DNA of 64,000 nucleotides from assembly GCF_013377885.1 (NCBI RefSeq), contig NZ_JABKAU010000009.1, positions 62,001 through 126,000 on the forward strand, read 5' to 3'. Made by a program: the position numbers and the translations under genes. The notes beneath the pieces are model-generated. The model saw nothing but the letters and a program-made list of their open reading frames with translations, was not told the DNA's origin and did no database searches. This stretch comes from Hymenobacter lapidiphilus. Lineage in GTDB: Bacteria > Bacteroidota > Bacteroidia > Cytophagales > Hymenobacteraceae. Every line of letters begins with the position of its first letter. Position 1 is the stretch's first letter. Shown here one piece after another: positions 9,563 through 18,390 of the stretch.

Positions 9563-9692
9563 ACGAATAATGAAAGGGTGAGAATTTGGGGGCTTAGCGC
9601 TCCTAAATGTAAGCAAAAAGCCAACTTATAGTAGGCAAGCCGAACAAATTTGCAAGAGGCGCAAAAGCACCCCCGCGTCCTGAGACTTAAGT

Positions 9693-10511
9693 TTAGGCGA
9701 AATTCCCGATTTCGTGGGAAATCAAATCCAGCTGCTGGCCGGCTACCAGCAAATGCAGGCGCAGGTCTTGGCCGCTTACGGGCTCGCCCCGCCCTATGCG
9801 GCCCACGTTGGTATTGTGTAGCGCGCGGGCATCCATCACGGTAGCCACACCATCGCCGAACACAGTAGCATAGCGGCCCCCGCGGATGATGACACCGGTT
9901 TCCTCCGACAAGCCCAGGCCTATGCAGGCAGGGTGAGCCAGCAGGGCGTGGGCCAGCCGCCCAAAGCGGCCGCGCTCGGCAAAATGCTGGTCGATGAACA
10001 GGCGGGGCAGCAGGTTGAGGCCCGGCCCGGTTTTGATGCCGCCCTTGCGCAAGGAGCGCCAGCCGTAGCCGTCGATAATCATCTGTTCGGGCAGGCCCGC
10101 CGCGCCGGCGCTGGTGCCGGCCACTATAAAGGTTTCGTCGTCGTGGAAGCGCTGGCGCAGCTGGCGGGCGAATTCGGTGCCGGCCAATAGCTCCAGCAGC
10201 CGCTCCTGGTCGCCGCCCGAGAAGAACACGAGGCCGGCCCGGGCCAAGCGGCGCAGCGTGGCGGGCGCGTCGGCGGGCTGGTGCTCACTAATGGGCAGGT
10301 GGCGGGCAGCCGGGCAGCCCAACTCCCGAAACGACCGCTCGTAGGCCGCGCCGGTCATGGCCGCGTTGGTCCAGGAGGCAGCCGTTACTATTTCGACCGG
10401 CATTTCGGGCGTGGGCAGCAGCTCGCCGAGCAGGGCCAGCATGGCATCGTCGTCGCCGCCGCCGAGGGCGACGAGCGTGCCGAGAGGAAGGGCGGCGGGC
10501 GGTTGGGGCAT
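9693..10511 (-). CDS. Cyanophycinase-like peptidase (family S51)
   Basis: 272-residue protein with the S51 fold. The nucleophile elbow is VAGTSAGAAGL (Ser134), preceded by VFFSGGDQ. FIDQHFAERGRFGRL and GLGLSEETGVII are typical of cyanophycinases and related exopeptidases. Cyanophycinase cleaves beta-Asp-Arg dipeptides from cyanophycin. No cyanophycin synthetase gene is visible in the window, so the true substrate may be another isoaspartyl peptide. No signal peptide is evident. It is 130 bases upstream of the OmpP1 gene on the same strand and probably separately transcribed. Confidence 0.85.
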   Translation of the reverse strand: MPQPPAALPLGTLVALGGGDDDAMLALLGELLPTPEMPVEIVTAASWTNAAMTGAAYERSFRELGCPAARHLPISEHQPADAPATLRRLARAGLVFFSGGDQERLLELLAGTEFARQLRQRFHDDETFIVAGTSAGAAGLPEQMIIDGYGWRSLRKGGIKTGPGLNLLPRLFIDQHFAERGRFGRLAHALLAHPACIGLGLSEETGVIIRGGRYATVFGDGVATVMDARALHNTNVGRIGRGEPVSGQDLRLHLLVAGQQLDLISHEIGNFA

Positions 10512-11062
10512 GGCAGAGCGGCAGGAGCGAGTTCAAAAGTACACCCCCTATTGGTTTCGGCAAGCCCGACGGCTATTACGCCAAGTATTCGGCAAAGCCA
10601 GCAGTAGTGCATGGCAGGGCAGCATGCAGTAGCACAAACTGGTTTGCCTGGTTTAGCGGGTATCGGTTATCTGCAAAAAACACTAGCTAGCGCAACTTGC
10701 GGTATTGACCTGTCGGCACGCTGTAGGGGCGGGGCTTATCCCTGCCCGCCGTTAAACGATTCGGTAACAGACCGTGGTACGAATCCAACGACGGGCAGGG
10801 ACAAACCCCGCACGTACAGCGCCCTCCACAGCCTGGATTCTCTGTGCCTTACTGAACTTACCGGAGCATGATAACGCGCTAACCCCCTCTTACGGCGGAC
10901 GCTTCCTTTGGCTTGGGCTGCCCCTGGAGCCATTGGTCGGGCGGGAGAAAGTTGCGCTTTGCCGAACCGATTGGGTTGGGAAAGCCGTACTTTTGCGCGC
11001 CGGTTCGGCCCAGTCACCAATTGCTTCTGCCTAGCGAAAAACTGCTTCTTCCCCATCAGTCC
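10512..11062. other. Long divergent spacer upstream of mgtE
   Basis: About 550 bases between the leftward cyanophycinase-like gene and mgtE. It holds a palindromic element (10719-10821) and a smaller hairpin, GCCGAACCG at 10961-10969 with CGGTTCGGC at 11001-11009. The loop of that hairpin contains TACTTTTG (10988-10995), resembling a Bacteroidota -7 element. I looked for an M-box-type magnesium riboswitch and did not recognise one. An mgtE reading frame is open upstream of 11063, but those residues look non-coding. Confidence 0.45.
10719..10821. repeat. Palindromic element, TGTAGGGGCGGGG family
   Basis: Inverted repeat with 35-base arms (10719-10753 and 10787-10821) and a few mismatches. The inner part carries GTTAAACGATTCGG, shared with the copy at 17520-17616. 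Other copies: 12482-12589 and 36433-36570. Confidence 0.85.
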
Positions 11063-12448
11063 ATGAATCAGCACCCGACCCTCGAACACATTACGTCCCT
11101 GATTCAGGAAGGCGAGTTTTTCAAACTCAAGGAAGCGCTCAAGAACTTCGAACCCGCCGAGGTAGTGGAGCTGCTGGAGGAAGAGGAAGAACGTGAACAG
11201 CTCATCATCTTCCGGCTGCTGCCACTGCAACTGGCCACCGAGGTGTTCGAGTACCTCAACCTCGACATTCAGAAGCACTTTCTGGCCAATCTCAGCCAGG
11301 ATAAAATGGCCGACATTCTCAACGAGATGTCGCCCGATGACCGCACGGCGCTGCTGGAGTTTCTGCCCGACGATTTGGTGCGGGAGCTGATCCAGACCCT
11401 TTCGGAGCCCGAGCGCAAGATTACGCTGGAGCTGCTGGGCTACCCCGAGTACTCGGTGGGCCGGCTGATGACGCCCGACTACATTGCCATCCGCGAGCAC
11501 TGGACCGTACAACAGGTGCTCGAATACATTCGTCGCCACGGCGGACAGTCGGAAACGCTTAGCGTGCTGTACGTCACCGACGAGCGGGGCAAGCTCATCG
11601 ACGACATCCGCATCCGGGAGTTTCTGCTGGCCGGGCCCGAAGTGCGGGTGAGCGAGCTGCTTGACCGGCGCTTCGTGTCGCTCAACACCATGCAGGACCA
11701 GGAGGAGGCCATCGACGAGTTCCGGCGCAACGACCGGGTGGCCCTGCCGGTTATCAACAGCGAAGGTATCCTGTTCGGCATCGTCACGATTGACGACATT
11801 CTCGATATCCGGGAGGAAGAGGACACCGAGGATATCCAGAAGCTGGGCGGCTCGGAAGCACTGGATGAGCCATATCTGGCCACGTCGATTTGGAGCATGG
11901 TGAAGAAGCGGGCCGGCTGGCTCGTGATTCTGTTGCTGGGTGAGATGCTGACTACTTCGGCCATGCACCACTACGAAGACGATTTGCAGCGGGCCGCGGT
12001 GCTGGGCCTGTTTATCCCGCTCATCATTTCGGCCGGTGGCAACGCTGGCTCGCAGGCTACTTCGCTCATCATCCGGGCCATGAGCCTGGGCGAATTTACG
12101 GTATCGGACTGGTGGATGATTCTGCGGCGCGAGCTGCTGTCGGGGCTGCTGCTGGGTTTGATTCTGGGCGTGGTAGGCTCGCTGCGCATCGTACTGTGGG
12201 CCAAGTACATCGACCCCGGCTACTTCGGCCCCTACTGGTCGCTGATTGCCGTAACGGTAGGCTTCTCGCTGCTGGGTATTGTGCTATGGGGGGCGCTGGC
12301 CGGGGCCATGCTACCCATGTTGCTCAAACGCCTGGGCCTCGACCCTGCCACCTCCTCGGCCCCATTCGTTGCCACGCTAGTCGACGTTACGGGCCTGATC
12401 ATCTACTTCACGGTGGCCACGATGGTGCTGCGCGGCACGCTGCTGTAG
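11063..12448 (+). CDS. mgtE: Magnesium transporter MgtE
   Basis: 461-residue Mg2+ channel/transporter. The cytosolic N-terminal superhelical domain is made of short helical repeats (LLPLQLATEVFEYL, DILNEMSPDDRTALLEFLP). A CBS pair follows (about residues 135-255; MTPDYIAIREHWTVQ, FGIVTIDDILDI), then five membrane helices including LFIPLIISAGGNAGSQATSL, the family's pore signature. Intracellular Mg2+ gates the channel through the N and CBS domains. The start at ATG 11063 (MNQHPTLEHI) matches the family. No partner gene is adjacent, and a palindromic element follows. Confidence 0.95.
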   Translation: MNQHPTLEHITSLIQEGEFFKLKEALKNFEPAEVVELLEEEEEREQLIIFRLLPLQLATEVFEYLNLDIQKHFLANLSQDKMADILNEMSPDDRTALLEFLPDDLVRELIQTLSEPERKITLELLGYPEYSVGRLMTPDYIAIREHWTVQQVLEYIRRHGGQSETLSVLYVTDERGKLIDDIRIREFLLAGPEVRVSELLDRRFVSLNTMQDQEEAIDEFRRNDRVALPVINSEGILFGIVTIDDILDIREEEDTEDIQKLGGSEALDEPYLATSIWSMVKKRAGWLVILLLGEMLTTSAMHHYEDDLQRAAVLGLFIPLIISAGGNAGSQATSLIIRAMSLGEFTVSDWWMILRRELLSGLLLGLILGVVGSLRIVLWAKYIDPGYFGPYWSLIAVTVGFSLLGIVLWGALAGAMLPMLLKRLGLDPATSSAPFVATLVDVTGLIIYFTVATMVLRGTLL

Positions 12449-12481
12449 GTTTTTTTTAAGCGGTTAGTTAACCCGACTTAT

Positions 12482-12589
12482 TGGAACGCTGTAGGGACTT
12501 GCCCCCGCCCGCCATTCGTGCCATCGAACAAAGTCGGTGAAGCGGTGTGTACGGCGCGGCGGGCGGGGGCGAGCCCCTACAGCGTTCCA
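12482..12589. repeat. Palindromic element, TGTAGGGGCGGGG family
   Basis: Arms 12482-12513 and 12558-12589 (32 bases, two mismatches) around a 44-base loop. It sits about 30 bases after mgtE, following a T-run (12451-12458). Confidence 0.85.
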
Positions 12590-12723
12590 GCAAACCACTT
12601 CGCAACCTGGATCAACTAGCGGCTACCAGCTAACAACCCAAGTCCGATACTACTATAGATTTTAGCCAACTTTATATCGGCTATTTTCGTTAGCAATACT
12701 GAATCTCACTCAGTAGTATCGTC

Positions 12724-13086
12724 ATGAAAATTCCAGTTGAAAAAGGCCAGGAAAAAGGGTTCTTATCCGATGGCCGCCACACGGTTGAAATCACCGAAAT
12801 CGAGGAAGGCAAAAGCGAAAACCAGGGCATTCCGTTCTTCGCCGCCCGCATGGAAAACGAGGAAGGCTTCGTGCTCCAGCGCTTCTACCTCTCCGACGCC
12901 GGTCGCCCCGTTATCATGGGCCTTTATGAAATGGTCGGCATTGAACCCAAAGCCGGCCAGGACCTCGACACCAAGCAGCTCGTTGGCAAAAAGCTGTCGG
13001 TAGAAGTAGGCGACTATACCTACAACGACCCCAACTCGGGCAGTGAGCGGACGCTCCGCCAAGCCTCGCACTTCCAGCGGGTGTAA
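12724..13086 (+). CDS. Small acidic protein of unknown function
   Basis: 120-residue cytosolic protein, MKIPVEKGQEKGFLSDGRHT, predicted mostly beta. It ends in VGDYTYNDPNSGSERTLRQ and a hydrophobic-aromatic tail. The shape (a small beta protein that starts with a DGRHTVEI strand) vaguely recalls phage-type single-strand-binding proteins such as DUF669, but I cannot assign it. An AT-richer leader precedes it (12640-12720) and a terminator follows, so it is a stand-alone unit. Codon use looks like the host's. Confidence 0.7.
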   Translation: MKIPVEKGQEKGFLSDGRHTVEITEIEEGKSENQGIPFFAARMENEEGFVLQRFYLSDAGRPVIMGLYEMVGIEPKAGQDLDTKQLVGKKLSVEVGDYTYNDPNSGSERTLRQASHFQRV

Positions 13087-13107
13087 TTGCGCGTTTCGCT
13101 GTAAACC

Positions 13108-13150
13108 AAAGCTCCCGGTTGCGCCTCTTGTGGCAGCAGCCGGGGGCTTT
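13108..13150 (+). terminator. Hairpin after the small acidic protein gene
   Basis: An 11-bp stem (13108-13118 with 13140-13150, one G-T pair) starting AAAGCTCCCGG and ending in CTTT. It lies about 20 bases after the stop at 13086. Confidence 0.7.
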
Positions 13151-13194
13151 CTAGTTGATAGGAAAAGCTCAATTGGGTTTCTCCTTGAAAGCGT

Positions 13195-13611
13195 TTATTT
13201 GACAGCGACGCGGTACCGGAGCCAAGCCGGCAACAGGGCCACGAGCATCGGTGGCAACCACAGCCAGAATCCTTGTGCAAGTAATTCGTTTTCATTAATT
13301 ACCCAGCCTAAATATTTCTGCGCTAGGATAACGCCGGCAAGCATAAGCACCATACTAACATAGGCACTCCAAATCCACCAACGAAAAGCTGTTTGACGCG
13401 GGGCGGCAGCCCATAGACGATGCTTGCGAATTTCCCTATATAAAAGTGCTGGCAACAGTAGCCCAAGCAGATATGCCAAGAGAATAAAAAAGCTCGGTAA
13501 TACAAAAAGCAGGGCGAGGAGCAAAAAGCCGACAAGTATTATAATTACTGCTGCTTTTATTACCGCCACCAGTTCTGATACCGCGCCTCTGTCTTTGCTG
13601 TCCTGGCTCAT
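13195..13611 (-). CDS. Hypothetical membrane protein, four helices
   Basis: 138-residue protein with four hydrophobic segments (about residues 15-35, 38-56, 78-98 and 112-130), the first two almost continuous. A basic loop REIRKHRLWAAAPRQ lies between helices 2 and 3. No motif is recognised. It is the last of three leftward genes (14523 to 13195) with gaps of 62 and 19 bases, so it may be co-transcribed with arfB. Base composition is more AT-rich than its neighbours. Confidence 0.65.
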   Translation of the reverse strand: MSQDSKDRGAVSELVAVIKAAVIIILVGFLLLALLFVLPSFFILLAYLLGLLLPALLYREIRKHRLWAAAPRQTAFRWWIWSAYVSMVLMLAGVILAQKYLGWVINENELLAQGFWLWLPPMLVALLPAWLRYRVAVK

Positions 13612-13630
13612 CGGAAATTATGACTACAAG

Positions 13631-14038
13631 TTAGAAATCCACCCGGCCGCGGTTGGTCTTTTTGTCGCCGTGTTTTTTCTTGGATTCCAGGCGTTTTCGC
13701 ACGGCACCTTTGCCGGGTTTGGTGGGGCGGCGGGTTTTGGGGCGGTGCAGGGTTTTAACCAGCAGCTGATGAAACTTGAGCAGCGCGGTTTCGCGGTTGC
13801 GCAGCTGGCTGCGGTCTTCCTGGGCCGTTACCAACAGCTCGCCTTCCTGGGTGAGGCGCGAGGCCAGCTTTTCGAGCAGCGTCTGCTTCTGCTCTTCGCT
13901 GAGCAGCTGCGAGTCGGCGATGCGGAAACGCAGCTCAACGCGGCTTTCCACCTTGTTCACGTTCTGCCCGCCCGGCCCGCTGCTGCGGCTGGTCTGGAAC
14001 TGCAGTTCGGGCAGGAAGTGAGCGGCGGCAGGAAGCAT
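13631..14038 (-). CDS. arfB: Ribosome-rescue factor ArfB-like, class I RF domain
   Basis: 135-residue peptidyl-tRNA hydrolase that frees stalled ribosomes. The GGQ motif lies in SSGPGGQNVNKV (residues 23-25). A basic C-terminal tail (KKHGDKKTNRGRVDF and upstream Lys/Arg) is the part that enters the empty mRNA channel in ArfB. The chain lacks codon-recognition domains, which separates it from RF1/RF2. The start at 14038 (MLPAAAHFLPELQF) fits family length; an upstream in-frame ATG would add residues that do not look conserved. Confidence 0.9.
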   Translation of the reverse strand: MLPAAAHFLPELQFQTSRSSGPGGQNVNKVESRVELRFRIADSQLLSEEQKQTLLEKLASRLTQEGELLVTAQEDRSQLRNRETALLKFHQLLVKTLHRPKTRRPTKPGKGAVRKRLESKKKHGDKKTNRGRVDF

Positions 14039-14100
14039 GGGGCTAAATTGTGGGGAACGTGAAGGTAAAGATACTGTCATCCTAAGCGGCGGTTTGCCGC

Positions 14101-14523
14101 TCACCACATCAGATACCCCAGCAGCACCAAGCGGGCAGTCCAGACGAGGGTACGGGCCCAGTTGGTGCGTACTAGGCCGTCGATGGCAATGTAGCTGTAG
14201 CCGTCGCGGGCCAGGCGGTTGTGGAAGGGCACGCTAAGCAGAAACGTGCTGCCCCAGGCTACCAGCACCAGTGCCAGCTGGCCCCAGCGGGCCGCCGGGC
14301 TCAGGCCCATGCCCTGCCAGGCCAGCCAGCCGGCCGCGCCCAGCTCCAGCAGCATTGGCCCCATCACTACCCAACTCATGCGGGTAGAATGCTCGCGGTG
14401 GAACTGCGCGAACTGCGCGGGCTCCACGCGGGCGAACCCGGGGTAATGCACGAGCTGCACCGTCCAGATGAGGCCGGTGAGGTAGGCGGCCAGGCCGAAG
14501 TTGAGCAGGAGCAGATGATTCAC
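14101..14523 (-). CDS. Hypothetical integral membrane protein
   Basis: 140-residue protein with four predicted membrane helices. Motifs include HYPGFARV after helix 1, FHREHSTRMSWVVM before helix 2 and VPFHNRLARDGYS before the last. Several His and Tyr lie at membrane borders, but I do not recognise a named enzyme family. First gene of the leftward set with arfB. Divergent from the M13 peptidase gene, with a 115-base spacer. Confidence 0.7.
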   Translation of the reverse strand: MNHLLLLNFGLAAYLTGLIWTVQLVHYPGFARVEPAQFAQFHREHSTRMSWVVMGPMLLELGAAGWLAWQGMGLSPAARWGQLALVLVAWGSTFLLSVPFHNRLARDGYSYIAIDGLVRTNWARTLVWTARLVLLGYLMW

Positions 14524-14563
14524 TTTTCGTTGTTTGGTTTTTGTTATTTGACTTTTGAAAGGG

Positions 14564-14594
14564 GTTGATTAGCCAGCCGTTACTGCTACCTTTC
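14564..14594 (+). promoter_or_regulatory. Candidate Bacteroidota-type promoter
   Basis: GTTG at 14564-14567 and TACCTTTC at 14587-14594, with a 19-base spacer, resembling the TTTG/TAnnTTTG consensus of primary sigma in this phylum. It lies 45 bases before the M13 peptidase ATG. Pattern match only. Confidence 0.4.
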
Positions 14595-14638
14595 CACTGA
14601 AAAAATAACGAGCTACAGAAAACAAACAACGGAAAAAC

Positions 14639-16690
14639 ATGAAGCAATTTCTGCGTCCGGGCCTGTTGCTGGCCCCGCTACTGGGGCTGGCCGTAGCCGC
14701 CTGCGGCCCCAACGATAAAGCCGGCGCCGCCAAGCCCGATCTGCTCAGCGCCAACCTCGATACCACTGTGCGGCCCGGCGACGACTTCTACAACTACGCC
14801 AACGGCACCTGGTTCAGGCAGCACCCGATTCCGGCCTCCGAAAGCAACTGGGGCATCGGCAAGGAAGTACAGAACGAAATCTACGGCCGCCTGCGCAAGC
14901 TCAACGAGGATGCCGCCAAAGCCACCGCCGCCCCCGGCTCGACGGAGCAGAAAATCGGCGACTTCTGGGCCACGGGCATGGACAGTGCCACTGTGAATAA
15001 GCAGGGCCTGGCCCCGCTGCAGGCCGAGCTGACGCGCATCCGGAACATCAGTACCGTAACGGGCGTGCAGGCCGCCATTGCGCGCCTGCAACAGCTGGGC
15101 GTGAACGCGCTGCTAGGCGGCTACGTGCAGCAGGACGCCAAGAACAGCGACAAAATGGCCCTCTACCTCTGGCAGGCGGGCCTGGGGCTGCCCAACCGCG
15201 ACTACTACTTCAACAAGGATGCCCGCACGGCCAACATCCGGAAGGAGTACGAGAAGCACCTGGGCACCATGTTCGGGCTGTTGGGCCAGGATGCGGCCAC
15301 GGCCCAGGCCAGCACCAAGCGCGTACTGGCGCTGGAGACCCGGCTGGCCGGGGCCTCGCGCAAGCTCGAAGCCCTGCGCGACCCCTACGCCAACTACAAC
15401 AAGATGAGTCTGGCCCAGCTCGACGCTCTCACGCCCGGCCTCAACTGGAAGCCCTGGCTGGCCGAAATGTCGTTTGCCAAGGTCGACACCGTGATTGTGG
15501 GCCAGCCCGAGTTCTACCAGGAAGCCAGCCGCCTGCTACGCACCGCCCCGCTCGCCGACTGGCAGGCCTACCTGCAGTGGCAGCTGGTGCACGCCTACGC
15601 CGCCTACCTGGGCCAGAACTTCGACCAGGAAAACTTCCGTTTTTATGGCACCGTGCTGCAAGGCGCCACCGAGCAGCGCCCGCGCTGGAAGCGGGTACTC
15701 GACGCCGAAGAAGCCGCTCTGGGCGAGGTGCTGGGCCAGCAGTTTGTGAAAGAATATTTCACCCCCGAAACCAAGAAGCGCTACGAGCAGCTCACCGAGA
15801 ACATAACGGCCTCGTTCCGCGAGCACATCGGGGCGCTGGACTGGATGGGCGACTCGACCAAGCAGAAGGCACTGGTGAAGCTGGCCAAAATCAGCCGTAA
15901 AGTGGGCTACCCCGATAAGTGGAAGGACTACTCGTCGCTGGAAATCAAGCGCGACTCGTACGCCGCCAACGTGATGCGGGCCAACCAGTGGCGCTACCGC
16001 TACGAGGCCCGCAAGCTCGGCCAGCCCGTCGACCGCACCGAGTGGGGCATGACGCCCCAGACCTACAATGCCTACTACAGCCCGAGCAACAACGAAATTG
16101 TGTTGCCGGCCGCTATCTTCTCCATTCCGGGTCTGGTGGATGCCGAGGCCGACGACGCCATCATCTATGGCTACGCGGGGGCCAGCACCATCGGTCACGA
16201 GCTTACCCACGGCTTCGACGACGAGGGCAGCCAGTTCGATGAGAAGGGCAACCTGCGCAGCTGGTGGACCAAGGCCGACCGCCAGGCCTTCGATGCGCGC
16301 GTGCGCGGCATTGTGCGCCAGTTCAACAGCTATCAGGTGCTCGATTCGCTGCGCATCAACGGTAAGGCTACGGCCGGCGAGAACATTGCCGATTTGGGCG
16401 GCATCGTCATCGGGCTCGATGCGTTCAAAAAAACCGAACAGTACAAAAAGGGCGAGAAAATTGGGGGCCTAACGCCGGTGCAGCGCTACTTTCTGGGCTA
16501 CGCGCTGGGCTGGCAAACCCACCAGCGCCCCGAGCGGCTGGCCCAGGCCCTGCTCACCGACGTGCATTCGCCGGCTCAGTACCGCATCAACGGCCCCTTC
16601 GCCGACGTGCCCGCCTTCTACGAAGCCTTCCATGTAAAACCCGGCGACAAGCTCTACCGGCCCGATTCGGCCCGGGTGAAAATCTGGTAG
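14639..16690 (+). CDS. M13 (neprilysin-type) zinc metallopeptidase lipoprotein
   Basis: 683-residue exported zinc peptidase. A lipoprotein signal ends LAVAAC near residue 21. The M13 N-terminal domain starts with RPGDDFYNYANGTWF. The catalytic domain has HELTH (His520, Glu521, His524), the third ligand in GENIADLGG (Glu581) and the substrate-binding NAYYSPSNNEIVLPAAI. Length and domain order are normal for M13 (PepO-like). It likely cleaves short peptides in the periplasm or at the outer membrane. A candidate promoter lies just upstream and a hairpin downstream. Confidence 0.95.
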   Translation: MKQFLRPGLLLAPLLGLAVAACGPNDKAGAAKPDLLSANLDTTVRPGDDFYNYANGTWFRQHPIPASESNWGIGKEVQNEIYGRLRKLNEDAAKATAAPGSTEQKIGDFWATGMDSATVNKQGLAPLQAELTRIRNISTVTGVQAAIARLQQLGVNALLGGYVQQDAKNSDKMALYLWQAGLGLPNRDYYFNKDARTANIRKEYEKHLGTMFGLLGQDAATAQASTKRVLALETRLAGASRKLEALRDPYANYNKMSLAQLDALTPGLNWKPWLAEMSFAKVDTVIVGQPEFYQEASRLLRTAPLADWQAYLQWQLVHAYAAYLGQNFDQENFRFYGTVLQGATEQRPRWKRVLDAEEAALGEVLGQQFVKEYFTPETKKRYEQLTENITASFREHIGALDWMGDSTKQKALVKLAKISRKVGYPDKWKDYSSLEIKRDSYAANVMRANQWRYRYEARKLGQPVDRTEWGMTPQTYNAYYSPSNNEIVLPAAIFSIPGLVDAEADDAIIYGYAGASTIGHELTHGFDDEGSQFDEKGNLRSWWTKADRQAFDARVRGIVRQFNSYQVLDSLRINGKATAGENIADLGGIVIGLDAFKKTEQYKKGEKIGGLTPVQRYFLGYALGWQTHQRPERLAQALLTDVHSPAQYRINGPFADVPAFYEAFHVKPGDKLYRPDSARVKIW

Positions 16691-16701
16691 GCTGACGATA
16701 C

Positions 16702-16740
16702 CGTTGCCCGGCCCGCCTATTTTTTTGGGTCCGGGCAACG
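16702..16740. terminator. Hairpin after the M13 peptidase gene
   Basis: GC-rich inverted repeat (16702-16714 with 16727-16740) whose loop contains a run of seven T. The T-run is inside the loop, so it is not a textbook terminator. Placement 12 bases after the stop favours a 3'-end role. Confidence 0.5.
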
Positions 16741-16796
16741 GCGCACACCAGCGCTGCATCTACCCCGGTACGTCTCACCTTTCAAGCCTCTACCCC

Positions 16797-17513
16797 ATGA
16801 AAAACCTCCGCTTCCTGCTGCCCGGTTTGCTGCTCGCGTTGCTACTAACCGCCTTCCATTCCTTCGCCGCCGACACCCGCGAAACCCGCACCGTAGCGCC
16901 CTTCACGGCCGTGAGCCTGGGCGGCTCCATGCAGGTTGTTTTCCGCCAGGGCAGCCCTCAGAAAGTGGAGGTACAGGGTGATGCCGACGATTTGGCGCGC
17001 CTGGAAACCGTAGTCGAAGACGGGAAGCTGCGCATCAATACCAAGCGTGAAAGCGGGTTGTTCAGCTCCTACAATTTCAAGAGCAAAGTCACGATCTACG
17101 TAACTGCGCCCACCGTTACGGCACTGAGCGTGGGCGGCTCGGGCAGCTTGCGGGCCGCCGAGCCCATCCGGGCCAGCAAGCTGCGGCTGGCCGTGTCGGG
17201 CTCGGGTAGCCTGGAGCTGGCCGGCGTATCGGCGGAAACGATTAGCTCGGCAGTGTCGGGTTCGGGCAACCTTAAGATTGGCGGTGGTACGGCCACGAGT
17301 CAGCAAATCAGCATCAGCGGATCAGGCGGCGTGCAGGCCGAGCAGCTGGCTACCAAAAGCTGTGATGCCCGCATTGCCGGCTCGGGCAGCTGCCGCGTGC
17401 AGGCCACCGAAACGCTCGACGCCCGCATTGCCGGTTCGGGCAGCGTGTACGTGCGCGGCAACCCTCGCGTGAACAGTTCGGTTGCTGGCAGTGGCCGGGT
17501 ACGTAAGCTGTAG
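16797..17513 (+). CDS. DUF2807 head-GIN-domain surface protein
   Basis: 238-residue exported protein. The signal peptide is MKNLRFLLPGLLLALLLTAF with cleavage near SFA-AD. The mature part matches DUF2807 (putative auto-transporter adhesin head GIN domain): FTAVSLGGSMQVVFRQG followed by short beta-rungs each containing a G-S-G turn (GGSGS, SGSGS, SGSGN, SGSGG, AGSGS, AGSGS, AGSGR) spaced roughly 17-22 residues apart. Seven rungs suggest a small right-handed beta solenoid. Such proteins are common in Bacteroidota and lack a proven role. Start chosen at the ATG opening the signal peptide. Confidence 0.85.
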   Translation: MKNLRFLLPGLLLALLLTAFHSFAADTRETRTVAPFTAVSLGGSMQVVFRQGSPQKVEVQGDADDLARLETVVEDGKLRINTKRESGLFSSYNFKSKVTIYVTAPTVTALSVGGSGSLRAAEPIRASKLRLAVSGSGSLELAGVSAETISSAVSGSGNLKIGGGTATSQQISISGSGGVQAEQLATKSCDARIAGSGSCRVQATETLDARIAGSGSVYVRGNPRVNSSVAGSGRVRKL

Positions 17514-17519
17514 ATATTG

Positions 17520-17616
17520 CGTAGGGGCGGGGCTTATCCCCGCCCGCCGTTGGGTTCGTACAACGGCCCGTTGCCGAATCGTTTAACGGCGGGCGGGGGC
17601 AAGCCCCGCCCCTACG
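17520..17616. repeat. Palindromic element, TGTAGGGGCGGGG family
   Basis: Arms 17520-17551 and 17585-17616 (32 bases, two mismatches). The loop contains CCGAATCGTTTAACG, the reverse complement of the inner part of the copy at 10719-10821. It sits six bases after the DUF2807 stop and 21 bases from the end of the convergent gene, where it could also help end transcription. Confidence 0.88.
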
Positions 17617-17637
17617 TCGTGCTGATACGCGACCTTC

Positions 17638-18231
17638 TCAAAGACCGAACAACCCGCCGCCTTTGCCTTTATCCTTCTTCTTCGACTTGGATTTCTTCTG
17701 GTCTTTACCATCAAAAATGCCGCCCAGGAAGCTGGTTTTCTCCTTGATGATAATGTAGCGCACCGAGAAGGCAGTGGGAAAGCGGGCCCAGTCGGCGGAA
17801 TTGATTTCGACGGTGGGCTTGAAATCAACGCTGACTACGAGTGGCACGAAGGCTATTTTATATTCGGCCCCGATAATGACATCGAAGCCGCCAAATGTGC
17901 CGTCGTCTTTGTGGTGGCCGAGGTGGCCGCCCGCGCCGAGGTAGTAATTAAGGCTGGGCCCCAGGATACCGAAGTGGCGCTCAGCCAGCAGCGTGGCGCT
18001 TATTTCGCGCGAGCTGGCCAAAGCCAGGCCCTCAATGGTGGCTTTGGGCGCAAATTTCTGCTGCAATGTGAGGCCGTACTGGCCCCCGCCTATGCGCAGG
18101 CCGGCGGCGGTAATGTATTTCTGGGCGTGGGCGGCCGATGGGGCCAAAAAAGCGGCGGCCGTTGATAGCAGCAGGCCAGCCAGCAGGCCGGCGCGGGGCG
18201 CGGCCGGGCAGGCAGAAAACGGAAAGGTCAT
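17638..18231 (-). CDS. Exported protein, probable small beta-barrel
   Basis: 197-residue protein with a signal peptide ending PSAAHAQ (start at ATG 18231). The mature part has alternating strands rich in Gly, Tyr and Phe (AGLRIGGGQYGLTLQQKF, YYLGAGGHLGHH, DVIIGAEYKIAF), as in small outer-membrane barrels. It then has an unusual Lys/Gly-rich tail (DQKKSKSKKKDKGKGGG) ending LFGL. The basic tail after the barrel is odd and could face the periplasm. Function unknown. Divergent from the FabH-like gene. Confidence 0.65.
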   Translation of the reverse strand: MTFPFSACPAAPRAGLLAGLLLSTAAAFLAPSAAHAQKYITAAGLRIGGGQYGLTLQQKFAPKATIEGLALASSREISATLLAERHFGILGPSLNYYLGAGGHLGHHKDDGTFGGFDVIIGAEYKIAFVPLVVSVDFKPTVEINSADWARFPTAFSVRYIIIKEKTSFLGGIFDGKDQKKSKSKKKDKGKGGGLFGL

Positions 18232-18390
18232 AATCTTATAAAGGGGTAGTTGAACCCGACGCTGGGCTGCGCGTTGAGGCAACCAAGGAGGTACAAAGTA
18301 CGTCGGTAGGGCGCAATAACGTCGCGCTCTGTACAAACCACGTAACTTGCGGCCTTTATTTTTCGCCCGCCTCTACCGCTCCACTCACCC

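Noticed and set aside
9693..10511. Cyanophycin storage pathway
   Set aside because: Only the S51-type peptidase is present; no cyanophycin synthetase is in the window, so the pathway cannot be claimed.
10822..11062. Magnesium riboswitch upstream of mgtE
   Set aside because: No M-box consensus blocks were recognised; only a single hairpin and a -7-like element are visible.
10913..11062. Longer N-terminus for MgtE
   Set aside because: The extra residues are low-complexity translations of the palindromic upstream region; the ATG at 11063 matches the family start.
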